DNA of 64,000 nt. It comes from DATARH01 sp035648415. Its GTDB lineage: Bacteria > Pseudomonadota > Alphaproteobacteria > ATCC43930 > CGMCC-115725. Shown here in pieces: positions 1 to 8,663 of the stretch (within the stretch, counting starts at the first letter, position 1; each line of letters opens with the position of its first letter). The notes beneath the pieces are model-generated. The model ran no database searches. It was given only the letters and a program-made list of their open reading frames with translations, and was not told the DNA's origin. The stretch is from assembly GCA_035648415.1 (NCBI GenBank), contig DASRLO010000141.1:1-64000 (forward strand), given 5' to 3'. A program made the position numbers and the translations under genes.

Positions 1-52
1 CGTAGCGCAGCTCCTCGCGCCGATACTCCGCCCGGGTGATTTCAGTCCACAT
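1..52 (-). CDS. IS5-family transposase, N-terminal fragment cut by the window edge
   Basis: Only the first 17 codons are visible; they read MWTEITRAEYRREELRY. This matches the very conserved start of IS5-family (IS1031/IS402-like) transposases, where the next residues normally continue into a T-D-x-E-W motif. The ATG is at 52 and the gene runs leftwards out of the window. Nothing can be said about whether the rest of the transposase, with its DDE catalytic residues, is intact. The call is based on the N-terminal residues alone but these are distinctive. Confidence 0.65.
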   Translation of the reverse strand, partial: MWTEITRAEYRREELRY

Positions 53-131
53 GTTGTGGCCCCCTGTTTGTCTGACAACAACAAGGAATCACAACTCACT
101 GAAATCACCCAATTCATTTCAAGTCAGGCTC
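1..131 (-). mobile_element. Edge of an IS5-family insertion sequence
   Basis: A transposase start codon lies at 52 on the minus strand, and about 80 bases of untranslated IS sequence run rightwards from it. Read leftwards, the candidate terminus begins GAGCCTGACTTG (131 to 120), which resembles the GAGCCTG-type ends of IS5-family elements. The next three chromosomal bases are TCA (132-134), which fits the TNA target preference of the IS1031/IS427 type. The rest of the element is outside the window, so the other end and the target duplication cannot be checked. The family call rests on the transposase N-terminus; the exact terminus is inference. Confidence 0.6.
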
Positions 132-169
132 TCAGGATGAGATTTTCTTTAATGCCATCAACAAAGCAC

Positions 170-214
170 CCTCATCCTGAAGAGGCGCGAAGCGCCGTCT
201 CGAAGGACGCGGGG
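170..214. repeat. Short palindromic dispersed repeat, family A
   Basis: The sequence contains CCTCATCCTGAAGAGGCGCG followed by AAGCGCCGTCTCGAAGGACG. Its core GGCGCGAAGCGCC is an imperfect hairpin. Elements of this CTCATCCTGAGG/TCTCGAAGG form are common intergenic repeats in alphaproteobacterial genomes. It sits between the IS edge and the 3-prime end of the acyl-CoA synthetase gene. Confidence 0.45.
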
Positions 215-231
215 CCTTCATGCAGCCTCGG

Positions 232-1944
<1,713 letters not shown>

Positions 1945-2115
1945 GGCGTTTCCTCCCGCGCGCCGCCGCTTCGGCGGATTGGGCGCCGGTATAGGAAATC
2001 AGCGTTTCAGCCATGGCGCAACGGAGCACGGCCCGATCGAGCGCTGCGCCCAAACGCAGAGCGGCCACCCCAAAGGATGGCCGATCCGATCGTCCGTTAA
2101 ATCCGCCGGAGCAAG

Positions 2116-2514
2116 CTACCAGCGGCGTCCTTCGCCGCGATAACCTTCGCCGCGATAACCCTCGCCGCGATATCCGTATCCGCGGTAGTCATTGTCGACC
2201 GCGCCGCTCAAGACGCCGCCAACGACCGCGGCGCCGATAATCGCCGCCGCGGGATCGACGGCCGGCTGGGCATAGCCGTAAGGAGCCTGGTAATACGCGG
2301 GATTTGGCGCGGCGGCGGCGCCGGAGAGACAGCGCGCACTGTAGTCGTTGGCCATCTGATTGTATTGCGGCGAGTTTGGCCCCATCGTCTGATAGGCCCC
2401 CATCACCTGATTGTAATACCCGGTGCAACTCTCCTGCGCCGAGGCGGTTGCAGCGACGCCGCCCAGGCACAGGGCGGCCGCGGCGATTGCCATCGCAGGT
2501 TTTACTAAAGACAT
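2116..2514 (-). CDS. Small secreted protein with C-terminal RGEGY repeats
   Basis: 132 residues. The N-terminus is a clear Sec signal peptide with an ATASA-Q cleavage context at about residue 27. The mature part has two cysteines, a PNSPQYNQMANDY stretch, a small hydrophobic glycine/alanine/valine segment at about residues 85-100, and ends in a short tandem run of RGEGY units and RRW. The nucleotide counterpart is a degenerate 15-base repeat around 2125-2175. No enzyme family was recognised; it looks like a small envelope protein. The start at 2514 has a GGAAG box upstream. Confidence 0.7.
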   Translation of the reverse strand: MSLVKPAMAIAAAALCLGGVAATASAQESCTGYYNQVMGAYQTMGPNSPQYNQMANDYSARCLSGAAAAPNPAYYQAPYGYAQPAVDPAAAIIGAAVVGGVLSGAVDNDYRGYGYRGEGYRGEGYRGEGRRW

Positions 2515-2978
2515 GACGATCTTCCTTTATTAAAAATCCGAACTATAACGAAATCAGATATAGGAAGTTTCATTTTGTGATTACCATTTTTTGTAATTAT
2601 TTGTGTCCTCGGCAGCCTGATCCATATCTTCGCATTTGACGGCCAAGCGAAGCTGATTTCGTGACCGTCGGGGTCGGTGATTTGGAAGAACCGCTCGCCC
2701 CATTCCGCGTCTCGCGGCGCGCTCTGCGGCCGGAAGCCGGCGGCGACCAGTCGCGCGTAGAGGCCGTCGACATCGCTCTCGTAGAAGATCGCCCTACCCC
2801 ACCAGCCTATCCGCGCCGGCTGGGCGATCAGATTGAGGAACCCATTGCCGGCGCGAAAGCTGGTAAAGCCCGCCGTCTCGCCGCCGTAGAGCATCTCGAA
2901 CCCGGCGGCGCGATAGAACCGCACCGCGGCTCCCATGTCGCGCGTCGCCAGGGTGATTGCGCTGAGAGCGGTGATCAT
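2505..2978 (-). CDS. VOC-superfamily (glyoxalase/bleomycin-resistance-like) protein
   Basis: From ATG 2978 the protein shows one beta-alpha-beta-beta-beta VOC module: ITLATRDMGAAVRFYRAAGF, then LYARLVAAGFRPQSAP and FFQITDPDGHEISFAW, the last carrying a typical metal-ligand glutamate. VOC folds serve glyoxalases, extradiol dioxygenases and antibiotic-binding proteins; the substrate is unknown. Homologues normally stop right after the FAW block. Here the frame runs on for about 40 low-GC residues and overlaps the next gene by 10 bases, so the native stop may have been lost. The ATG lies next to a dispersed repeat (2991-3082). Confidence 0.75.
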   Translation of the reverse strand: MITALSAITLATRDMGAAVRFYRAAGFEMLYGGETAGFTSFRAGNGFLNLIAQPARIGWWGRAIFYESDVDGLYARLVAAGFRPQSAPRDAEWGERFFQITDPDGHEISFAWPSNAKIWIRLPRTQIITKNGNHKMKLPISDFVIVRIFNKGRSSCL

Positions 2979-2990
2979 CGCCGTGGTCGC

Positions 2991-3082
2991 GTCATTGCGA
3001 GGAGCGCGGCAGCGCGACGCGACAATCTCCCGCCGCGAAAGGCCAAGGCGGCGCGAGGTTGCTTCGCTGCGCTCGCAATGAC
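2991..3082. repeat. Dispersed palindromic repeat, family B, copy 1
   Basis: Begins GTCATTGCGAGGAGCGCGGC and ends CTGCGCTCGCAATGAC, so the two ends are inverted copies. Related elements occur at 31089-31174 and 40244-40328. It separates the VOC gene from the downstream end of the amidohydrolase gene. Confidence 0.75.
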
Positions 3083-3087
3083 AGCGA

Positions 3088-4134
3088 TTAATCCAGTCTG
3101 TAAAGCCGCTTTGCGGTGCCGCTGTAGAGCGCCGCCTTTTCGCTCGCCGAGCAGCCGGCGGTGATGCGTTTGAACGCGTTCCACAGCGTGGCGTAGCCGG
3201 TGCCCATCTTGTCGACCGGAAAATTGCTCTCGAAATTGCAGCGCTCGGCGCCGAACAGCTCGATGCAGGGTTCGACATAGGGCCGCCAGGCCGCGGCCCA
3301 GGCCGCGGAATTCGGCGGCGCCGCGATCCCGCGGAAATCGAGCGCGGCGCCGCGGTTCAGCATGCCGCCGAGTTTGACCGAGACGTTCGGGCAGTCGGCC
3401 AGTTCCGCCATGCCGGCGCGCCACGCAGCATAAACCTCGTCCTTCCTGCCGGCATAGGCGCCGTAGCCGAGTACGCCGCCGACATGGCACATGACAATCG
3501 TCGCCTGCGGCACCGCCCGCGCCAGCGCGGTCACATCGGCGAGCTGCGGGTGGTAACACCAGGCGTCGAGCGCCAGCCCGAGCGCGGCGAGACGCGCCAC
3601 CCCGGCGCGGATCTCGGTCCGGGCGTACATATGCGGCGCCGAATCCGGGCGGCTGTTGCCGATGGTCGAGTCGGCATCGTAGCCGACCGAATAACGCACG
3701 CCCGCGAAGCGGCCGCCGCCGGCGCGGATCAGCGCCTCGAGCACCGGCTCGACGCGCTCGCCGAGCGCCAGATCGGCATAGCCGACGATGCCTTGCGCCA
3801 CCTTGACGGGGCCGTAACCCCCACTGGCGCTCATCGCCGCGATGCCGGCGACGAACTCCACTTCGCCGACCGGGCGCATCTCGGCCGGCCCCTCGGCGCG
3901 GTACATCGAGCGGCATTCCTCGAACACGGTGGCGACGATGTTGTGGCCGGTATCGAGGTCGGCGAGCAGCTCGGGCAGCAGATAGGTCCAACCGCCGCGC
4001 CGCCACAAATGATGGTGCGTGTCGACGATCGCCAGCTCGGGTTCGAGGATCGGCTCCTTTTCCTGCCTGGCCAGCCATGCAGCGTCGGGCTCGACGATGT
4101 GGCCGAACCGGCCCGGTGGAGCTGAGGCCGCCAT
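3088..4134 (-). CDS. Amidohydrolase-2 family TIM-barrel hydrolase
   Basis: 348 residues from ATG 4134, chosen over an upstream in-frame ATG at 4170 because GGGAGGG lies seven bases before it. The first strand carries the metal-binding HxH motif in AIVDTHHHLWRR. Later HVGGVLGYG supplies a histidine at a barrel-strand end, and NFESNFPVDKMG supplies the conserved aspartate near the C-terminus. The family includes lactonases such as 2-pyrone-4,6-dicarboxylate lactonase and decarboxylases. It lies in a leftward row with other catabolic enzymes; a role in ring-cleavage or lactone hydrolysis is plausible but not shown. Confidence 0.8.
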   Translation of the reverse strand: MAASAPPGRFGHIVEPDAAWLARQEKEPILEPELAIVDTHHHLWRRGGWTYLLPELLADLDTGHNIVATVFEECRSMYRAEGPAEMRPVGEVEFVAGIAAMSASGGYGPVKVAQGIVGYADLALGERVEPVLEALIRAGGGRFAGVRYSVGYDADSTIGNSRPDSAPHMYARTEIRAGVARLAALGLALDAWCYHPQLADVTALARAVPQATIVMCHVGGVLGYGAYAGRKDEVYAAWRAGMAELADCPNVSVKLGGMLNRGAALDFRGIAAPPNSAAWAAAWRPYVEPCIELFGAERCNFESNFPVDKMGTGYATLWNAFKRITAGCSASEKAALYSGTAKRLYRLD

Positions 4135-4162
4135 GACAGTCCCTCCCACATTAGAGGCAAAG

Positions 4163-4272
4163 CCCCTCACCCTCCCACGCCTTTGGCGCGGCTCCCTCCC
4201 TTTCCCCGTAAACGGGGCGAGAGGCTAGGTGGCGCCCTCTCCCCGCTTGCGGGGAGAGGGTTGGCGTGGGGC
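4163..4272. repeat. Dispersed palindromic repeat, family C, copy 1
   Basis: Starts CCCCTCACCCTCCCACGCC and contains CTCTCCCCGCTTGCGGGGAGAG as an internal perfect hairpin. A second copy with the same plan is at 11584-11681. It fills the gap between two leftward amidohydrolase genes. Confidence 0.75.
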
Positions 4273-4280
4273 TATTCGCC

Positions 4281-5753
4281 CTACTTCGCCGCGTCCTGCA
4301 GCTTTGGCAGCGTGCTTGCCTTGAGCAGGGCGGCGGCTTCCTGGGCGACCGGGGTGCCCTCGAAGAAGGCGGGGTTCTGCGTGCCCCAGAGCCTGACCGC
4401 GTTGGCGAAAACGAAATCGCGGAAATCGTCTTGCGTGATGTGGCCGTCCTCGACCAGCTCGAACGCTTCGGGCAGCGGGTCGCGCATGTCCATGACGTCG
4501 AAATGCCCGATATCCGAGCTGTAGATCGCGTTGATCCGCGCACCCAGCGGCATCGATTTGCCGAACGCCACCGAATTCATCCGGTCGTCGGCCTCGCAGC
4601 CGAAATAATACGGCGTCGCGTAGAGGTCGATCCAATCCTGCTTCTGCGTGATCTGGCAGCGATGGTAGTCGTCGGGCGGCTCCCCGCCGGTCAGCGAGTC
4701 CTCTTCCTTCATCGGCCAGCCGTCGCGCCGGTCGAGTTCGGCGGCAATATCGCCATAGCCGTATTTGTCGACCATCTCGCGCAGCAATTTGCGGTCGAGC
4801 TTGGTCGGGTCCATGTTTTCGAGGCCCTTGGCGCCGCGCCGCTCCCAATGCTCGATCAGGTCGCAGAACAGCTGGCAGCCCCAACCGACGCCGCCTTCGA
4901 GGAAGGCAAAACGCATATCCGGGAAGCGCCGGGTGACGCCGCCGAGGAACAGCCCCTTCGCCACGGCGTGGCCGGCGGCGGCGAAATGCCCGATATGGTT
5001 GAAGGTGAAGTTCGACGGGCTCATGCGCTCGCCGTAGCCGCGCCCGCCAGTGTGGAAGGTCGGGGCGATCTTCAGCTCCCGGCATTTCTGCCAGACCTTG
5101 TCGTAATCGTAGGGACTATCGATGCCGATCTGATCGAAGCCTTGGGCATAGCGGGCGATGTCGGCGGGCGCGTCCTTGGCGTGCGGGATCGATCGGCGTA
5201 TGCCGCTGCCGAACATGCCGACCTTCGCGCCGAGCTCCTTGGTGACGAACTCCAACTCCTCGATCGCCTCGTCCGGCGTGTGCATCGGAATGACCGCTGC
5301 CGGGGTCAGCTTGTCGCTCAAATCCTTGAAATAGTCGTGAGTGACGATATTAAAGCCGCGAATGACCGCGCGGCGGGTGGCGTCGTCGGCGATGCGCGGG
5401 ATGCCGAGTCCGGCCGTGGGATAGACGATGCCGAAATCGATGCCCAATTCGTCGAGCCGGTCGTAGAGCATGCGCGGCATCATTGCGGTGGCGCGGTCGC
5501 GGGTGTTCGTGGATTGGCGGCCCCAGAACCCTTCCATCGCGACGCCGCGCTCGGCGCGCTGCTGGCGGGTGATTTCCAGCGCGTCGGGAATGCGGCGTTG
5601 CGACTTGAGAAACCCGTCAGCGCCGAGATCGCCCACCACCTTGCGCATCTTTTCGGCGAAGACCGGCGTGTACTCGATCCAATGGCCGTCGCCGTCGATG
5701 ACCGGGTGCGTGAGGTTTTTGCGGATTTCTTGCGGGCTGTGGTGCGAGCTCAT
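4281..5753 (-). CDS. Amidohydrolase-2 family protein (first of two paralogues)
   Basis: 490 residues from ATG 5753, supported by GGAGG seven bases upstream; the frame is open further upstream but without a good start. The N-terminus HPVIDGDGHWIEY is the degenerate metal-binding strand typical of ACMSD/LigW-type amidohydrolases. HTGGRGYG, FNHIGHFAAAGHAVAKG and FLEGGVGW follow in order, and YSSDIGHFDV near the end carries a conserved aspartate/histidine. The protein is closely similar along its length to the product of 8664-10133, which lies beyond the island. Likely reaction is a metal-dependent hydrolysis or decarboxylation; the substrate is unknown. Confidence 0.8.
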   Translation of the reverse strand: MSSHHSPQEIRKNLTHPVIDGDGHWIEYTPVFAEKMRKVVGDLGADGFLKSQRRIPDALEITRQQRAERGVAMEGFWGRQSTNTRDRATAMMPRMLYDRLDELGIDFGIVYPTAGLGIPRIADDATRRAVIRGFNIVTHDYFKDLSDKLTPAAVIPMHTPDEAIEELEFVTKELGAKVGMFGSGIRRSIPHAKDAPADIARYAQGFDQIGIDSPYDYDKVWQKCRELKIAPTFHTGGRGYGERMSPSNFTFNHIGHFAAAGHAVAKGLFLGGVTRRFPDMRFAFLEGGVGWGCQLFCDLIEHWERRGAKGLENMDPTKLDRKLLREMVDKYGYGDIAAELDRRDGWPMKEEDSLTGGEPPDDYHRCQITQKQDWIDLYATPYYFGCEADDRMNSVAFGKSMPLGARINAIYSSDIGHFDVMDMRDPLPEAFELVEDGHITQDDFRDFVFANAVRLWGTQNPAFFEGTPVAQEAAALLKASTLPKLQDAAK

Positions 5754-5871
5754 TTTCGCCTCCCTGGGTCGATAATCGCTGGCCAAAAGCGTATGCCGCG
5801 ATGTCGCCCAAGTCAAACCGCCGCACCCCGCAATCGGCACATGACCAGGGCGCGGCGGGAGCCTGTTAGGG

Positions 5872-5907
5872 CCTGTTATTTGCCGCAAATTATCAGGCAA
5901 TAACAGG
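5872..5907. promoter_or_regulatory. Inverted repeat upstream of the amidohydrolase gene
   Basis: CCTGTTATTTGCC (5872-5884) and GGCAATAACAGG (5896-5907) form a 12-bp stem with one bulged T and an 11-base loop. It lies 119 bases before the leftward start at 5753, in the 287-base gap in front of the antitoxin remnant. It has no T-tract and could be an operator or an old mobile-element end. Confidence 0.4.
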
Positions 5908-6001
5908 CAGCCTGATCCGCTGCCGCCGTACAGCGGATGCGCCGACCGTCACGCAATTGCGGCGATTTTAGCGGCGACGAATGATTTTACGCCGATGCAT
6001 G

Positions 6002-6015
6002 CAATGCATACATTG
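6002..6015. promoter_or_regulatory. Candidate antitoxin operator
   Basis: CAATG-CATA-CATTG is a perfect 5-4-5 inverted repeat 26 bases before the antitoxin start, in an AT-richer stretch. FitA/VapB ribbon-helix-helix antitoxins bind such repeats in their own promoters. Binding is inferred. Confidence 0.4.
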
Positions 6016-6040
6016 AAAGCATCATGGTGATAAACTTTCG

Positions 6041-6293
6041 ATGAGCACGCTGACAATCCGCAATGTCGAGCCGGGTTTGAAGGAGCGTTTGCGCGTGCGC
6101 GCCGCACGGTACGGCAGGTCGATGGAAGCCGAGTTGCGCTCGATCCTCAAGGAGGTGCTGCGGACCGAAAACCCGGACCGCGAGATCAGCCTTGGCGAGG
6201 CGATCTCAGCAGCGGTTCCGCCCGCTCGGGCGCGCCAATGAACTGGTGATCCCACCGCGGACCGCTTTCCCCGATCCGCCGAAGTTCGATTAG
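6041..6293 (+). pseudogene. FitA-like antitoxin gene with a frameshift
   Basis: The open frame from ATG 6041 gives 66 residues, opening STLTIRNVEPGLKERLRVRA, the ribbon-helix-helix start of FitA/VapB-type antitoxins. It stops early at 6239-6241. The usual C-terminal toxin-binding tail, of the form LPPREPMREPPDFD, is present in the next frame from 6216, reading ELVIPPRTAFPDPPKFD and ending with TAG at 6291-6293. That stop overlaps the toxin GTG by one base, the normal coupling for this family. One extra base somewhere in about 6206-6216 explains both observations. The DNA-binding half could still be made. A sequencing error is the main alternative. Confidence 0.7.
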
Positions 6294-6589
6294 TGATTAT
6301 TCTCGACACCGACGTCTTGTCGGATCTCATGCGGTCGCCGACCAACGCCTCGGAGATGGCGTGGGTTGCGGCGCAGATTCGGGCAGAGCTTTACACGACG
6401 AGCATCAACAAGGCCGAGATCGTCTCCGGCCTCGCCTTGCTTCCGGAAGGGAGACGGCGGACCCAACTGGCCGCGGCCTCCGAGGCGATGTTTGCCGAGG
6501 AGCTCGACGGCAAGGTACTCCCGTTCACCCGTAGCCGTTCTGACCCGTCGAGGTTTTCCTTGCGGCTCTTGACACCATATGGTGCTTAA
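6293..6589 (+). pseudogene. Truncated PIN-domain toxin (FitB/VapC type)
   Basis: GTG 6293 opens MIILDTDVLSDLMRS, the first PIN strand with its catalytic aspartate; NKAEIVSGLALLPEG gives the second acidic residue. Homology continues to ELDGKVLPF and then stops abruptly at about 6520-6530. The remaining 16 residues are unrelated, and the later acidic residues of the active site (normally in a FDAQIAA-like helix and after it) are missing. The toxin should therefore be inactive. The break point abuts the promoter of the next toxin-antitoxin-like pair, which suggests a recombination junction. Confidence 0.75.
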
Positions 6590-6595
6590 TACCAT
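6569..6595 (+). promoter_or_regulatory. Promoter/operator of the DUF6516-HTH pair
   Basis: TTGACA (6569-6574) is a perfect -35 hexamer. It overlaps the perfect palindrome ACCATATGGT (6574-6583), followed after GCTTAAT by another ACCAT half-site (6591-6595). Three half-sites in 22 bases directly before the first gene fit autoregulation by the downstream HTH protein. No convincing -10 box is seen at 17-base spacing. Confidence 0.45.
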
Positions 6596-6603
6596 TCTGT
6601 TCC

Positions 6604-6894
6604 GTGCGCACAAGAGCCGAGCTACTGTTTCATCAGCGCATCGACTATGGCGATGGTGGGATCGTGGAGATGGTGCTTTGGCGCGTACCATCGCCGGTTC
6701 CGCCGTCAAGCCACGACCTTAAATATTCGCTGTTTTATGGCGGGCCTGGCCTCAGGGAAGTTGGTTACGACAATGAGCGAGGCAAAGGCGATCATCGGCA
6801 CTTTCAGGGCACGGAGACGGAGTATGCGTTCACGACGGTCGAGCAGCTAATGGCCGATTTCTGGTCCGACGTGCGGGCCTTGCGAGGCGAATAA
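6604..6894 (+). CDS. DUF6516 (TumE-like) protein, putative toxin
   Basis: 96 residues from a GTG start with no clear ribosome-binding site. The pattern LKYSLFYGGPGLREVGYDNERGKGDHRHF and YAFTTVEQLMADFWSDV is typical of the DUF6516/TumE-like family, which is usually encoded beside a small winged-HTH protein and treated as the toxin partner. The stop overlaps the next ATG in TAATG, so translation is coupled. The biochemical activity of the family is not something the sequence shows. The gene starts immediately after the broken PIN toxin, so two pairs have been stacked here. Confidence 0.7.
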   Translation: MRTRAELLFHQRIDYGDGGIVEMVLWRVPSPVPPSSHDLKYSLFYGGPGLREVGYDNERGKGDHRHFQGTETEYAFTTVEQLMADFWSDVRALRGE

Positions 6895-7244
6895 TGAGCG
6901 ATGTGAAAATCACCGTCGGCGGCGGGTTTGAGGAAGAGGCGTCGAGCCGGTTCGTCGATGCCTGGCGCCGCGCCGAAAGCGGCGAGGTTTTCCATGAGCG
7001 CCATCTGGCGTTCGAAAGCTGGGACACCCTCGCCCACGTGCTGACCGGCAAGCGGATGGAACTGCTGCGCTATGTCCGCCGACACGATGTCGCGAGCATT
7101 CGCGCCCTGGCGAAGGCGCTCGGGCGCGACTACAGCAATGTCCATGCGGATGTGCAGGCCCTGACCGCCGCCGGGCTGCTCGACGCTACAGGCGGCGGCC
7201 TGCGGGCCGATTACGACGCGATCGAAACCAAGATCGCGATTTAG
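6894..7244 (+). CDS. HVO_A0114-like winged-helix DNA-binding protein, putative antitoxin
   Basis: 116 residues. The central and C-terminal part, LTGKRMELLRYVRRHDVASIRALAKALGRDYSNVHADVQALTAAGLLD, is a MarR/ArsR-like winged HTH; the recognition helix is about ALGRDYSNVHADVQ. The N-terminal 45 residues are acidic and aromatic and may contact the partner. Such proteins are regularly found downstream of DUF6516 genes. It overlaps that gene in TAATG and probably binds the half-sites at 6574-6595. Alternative: a stand-alone regulator. Confidence 0.7.
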   Translation: MSDVKITVGGGFEEEASSRFVDAWRRAESGEVFHERHLAFESWDTLAHVLTGKRMELLRYVRRHDVASIRALAKALGRDYSNVHADVQALTAAGLLDATGGGLRADYDAIETKIAI

Positions 7245-7260
7245 ATCAACACCATTAATT

Positions 7261-8586
7261 TTGAAGAATTTTTTTCGAACTACCGCAGATTTCGGATTGA
7301 TTTGCTCGATCACCGACAGCTTTGAGTCGCTGATGTCGGAGATCGGTAGACGGACCATGATGGGTTATGCGGGTGAATCGTTCTTCGGCAGCGCCTTCCT
7401 TCAGGGATCGCGCTTGCAGTTCACGACGGCAATGCCGATCCAGAAGATGATCGAGGTCAGCAAGACCGACCGGTCGAGGAAAAAGGACACCGTTCTCGAA
7501 GTCACCGAACATTCGAATCGGCCGCAAGAGCCAACCCATGGCAAGCATCTTCGCAACTATCTGCTTAACACCGCGTGCATCGGGGACAAATTCATCCTGC
7601 CCTCGTTCACGTTCAACTACGGCGTAGGGCTGGATGCTGACGCGCCCGACGCAACGCTGATCCTGTTTGCCAATACGGACGACGGGACAAACGCCTGGCC
7701 GGGCATTCTCCTGTTGCCGCAGGGTGCGAAGCTGGACACGACGGATGGAGCCCATCGTCGCTCCCAGATCGATGACATCCTGACCAGCGGCAGGGCCACC
7801 GGCGACCAGAAGGATGCGCTCAAGCGCAACGCGGTCGATGTGAAGATCGTCTTCGAGGCCAGCCGGTCCGACAGCCACCAGGATTTCGCTGACTGCGGCA
7901 AGGCGAAAGCCATCCCCAAGTCGATGGTCACGACTTTTGACGTGCGGGACCAGCGCAATCAGCGAAGCCGGGATTTGGTCAAGAACAGCCCGTTCCTCGC
8001 AGCGTACGTTGACGCGACTGCGTCGAATGTGAACCTATCGTCGAAGTCGCGGATGATCTGGTCGATGAGCGCCATTCGGATGTTCGTTGCTCATATCGTA
8101 GATCATCATCCCGACACGAACTTGACCGAGGCTCAAAAGACCCAGGGGGCGGAAGATTTCCTTGCGGCCTTGGTTCGCCATCTTCCGCAGTTGAAGGCAC
8201 TCGACAAGGCGCGCAGCGACCGGAGTTCTCCGGTCACGACCGGTTCCTTGCGAGACCTGAAAGGCGGCGATGCTTCCCTTCGCGGGGTTGGCATGGCGGT
8301 GTTCGCGCGGGCGTTCCTGCACTGCAACGAGGAAGACATCGACTACGACGTGATGGCTGCCAAGCTCGCGACGATCGATTGGCACCTGCTGGCCTGTGAG
8401 CGCGGCGAACTGCCCAGCGGCCCGACCTTCGCCAGTGAACTCCAGAAGAATGCGCAACCGATCTGGGCGCATCTTCTCGTCATCGGTGAAAACCGCTACC
8501 GCGTCAGTTCGTCGTCGAACGATGTCGATGGGGCATGGGAGAAAATCCTCGGACGGCTGTTCGACGAGGATCGTGTCGCCGCCTGA
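7261..8586 (+). CDS. Orphan DndB-like protein (DGQHR-domain family)
   Basis: 441 residues from TTG 7261, or 417 from ATG 7333. The layout follows DndB: a beta-rich N-terminal part, then LLLPQGAKLDTTDGAHRRSQIDDIL around residues 152-174 where DndB has the DGQHR motif (here DGAHR, residues 162-166). DVKIVFEAS and QDFADCGKAKAIPKSMVTTFDVRD match the DndB block that reads FADLN-x-A-x-x-P-x-S and DHRD. SSKSRMIWSMSAIRMF and TIDWHLL match the C-terminal helices. DndB binds DNA and modulates phosphorothioation; relatives occur in other DNA-modification systems. No dndACDE genes are in the window. It lies 16 bases after the HTH gene and ends at a strong terminator, so it may be cotranscribed with the DUF6516 pair. 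Confidence 0.7.
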   Translation: MKNFFRTTADFGLICSITDSFESLMSEIGRRTMMGYAGESFFGSAFLQGSRLQFTTAMPIQKMIEVSKTDRSRKKDTVLEVTEHSNRPQEPTHGKHLRNYLLNTACIGDKFILPSFTFNYGVGLDADAPDATLILFANTDDGTNAWPGILLLPQGAKLDTTDGAHRRSQIDDILTSGRATGDQKDALKRNAVDVKIVFEASRSDSHQDFADCGKAKAIPKSMVTTFDVRDQRNQRSRDLVKNSPFLAAYVDATASNVNLSSKSRMIWSMSAIRMFVAHIVDHHPDTNLTEAQKTQGAEDFLAALVRHLPQLKALDKARSDRSSPVTTGSLRDLKGGDASLRGVGMAVFARAFLHCNEEDIDYDVMAAKLATIDWHLLACERGELPSGPTFASELQKNAQPIWAHLLVIGENRYRVSSSSNDVDGAWEKILGRLFDEDRVAA

Positions 8587-8600
8587 TCTTCATCAGCCTC

Positions 8601-8633
8601 AAAGGCGGGTGCGGTTCCCGCACCCGCCTTTTT
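8601..8633 (+). terminator. Rho-independent terminator closing the island
   Basis: A perfect 14-bp stem, AAAGGCGGGTGCGG paired with CCGCACCCGCCTTT, has a TTC loop and runs into TTTTT. It is 14 bases after the DndB-like stop and 30 bases before the leftward paralogue stop at 8664. On the minus strand it is also flanked by A/T-rich ends and could act bidirectionally. Confidence 0.9.
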
Positions 8634-8663
8634 CGTTCCGCCCCAGTGTGACGTGGGGCTTGC

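Noticed and set aside
6293..6589. PIN toxin considered as a functional toxin
   Set aside because: The C-terminal acidic residues of the active site are absent and the tail is unrelated sequence.
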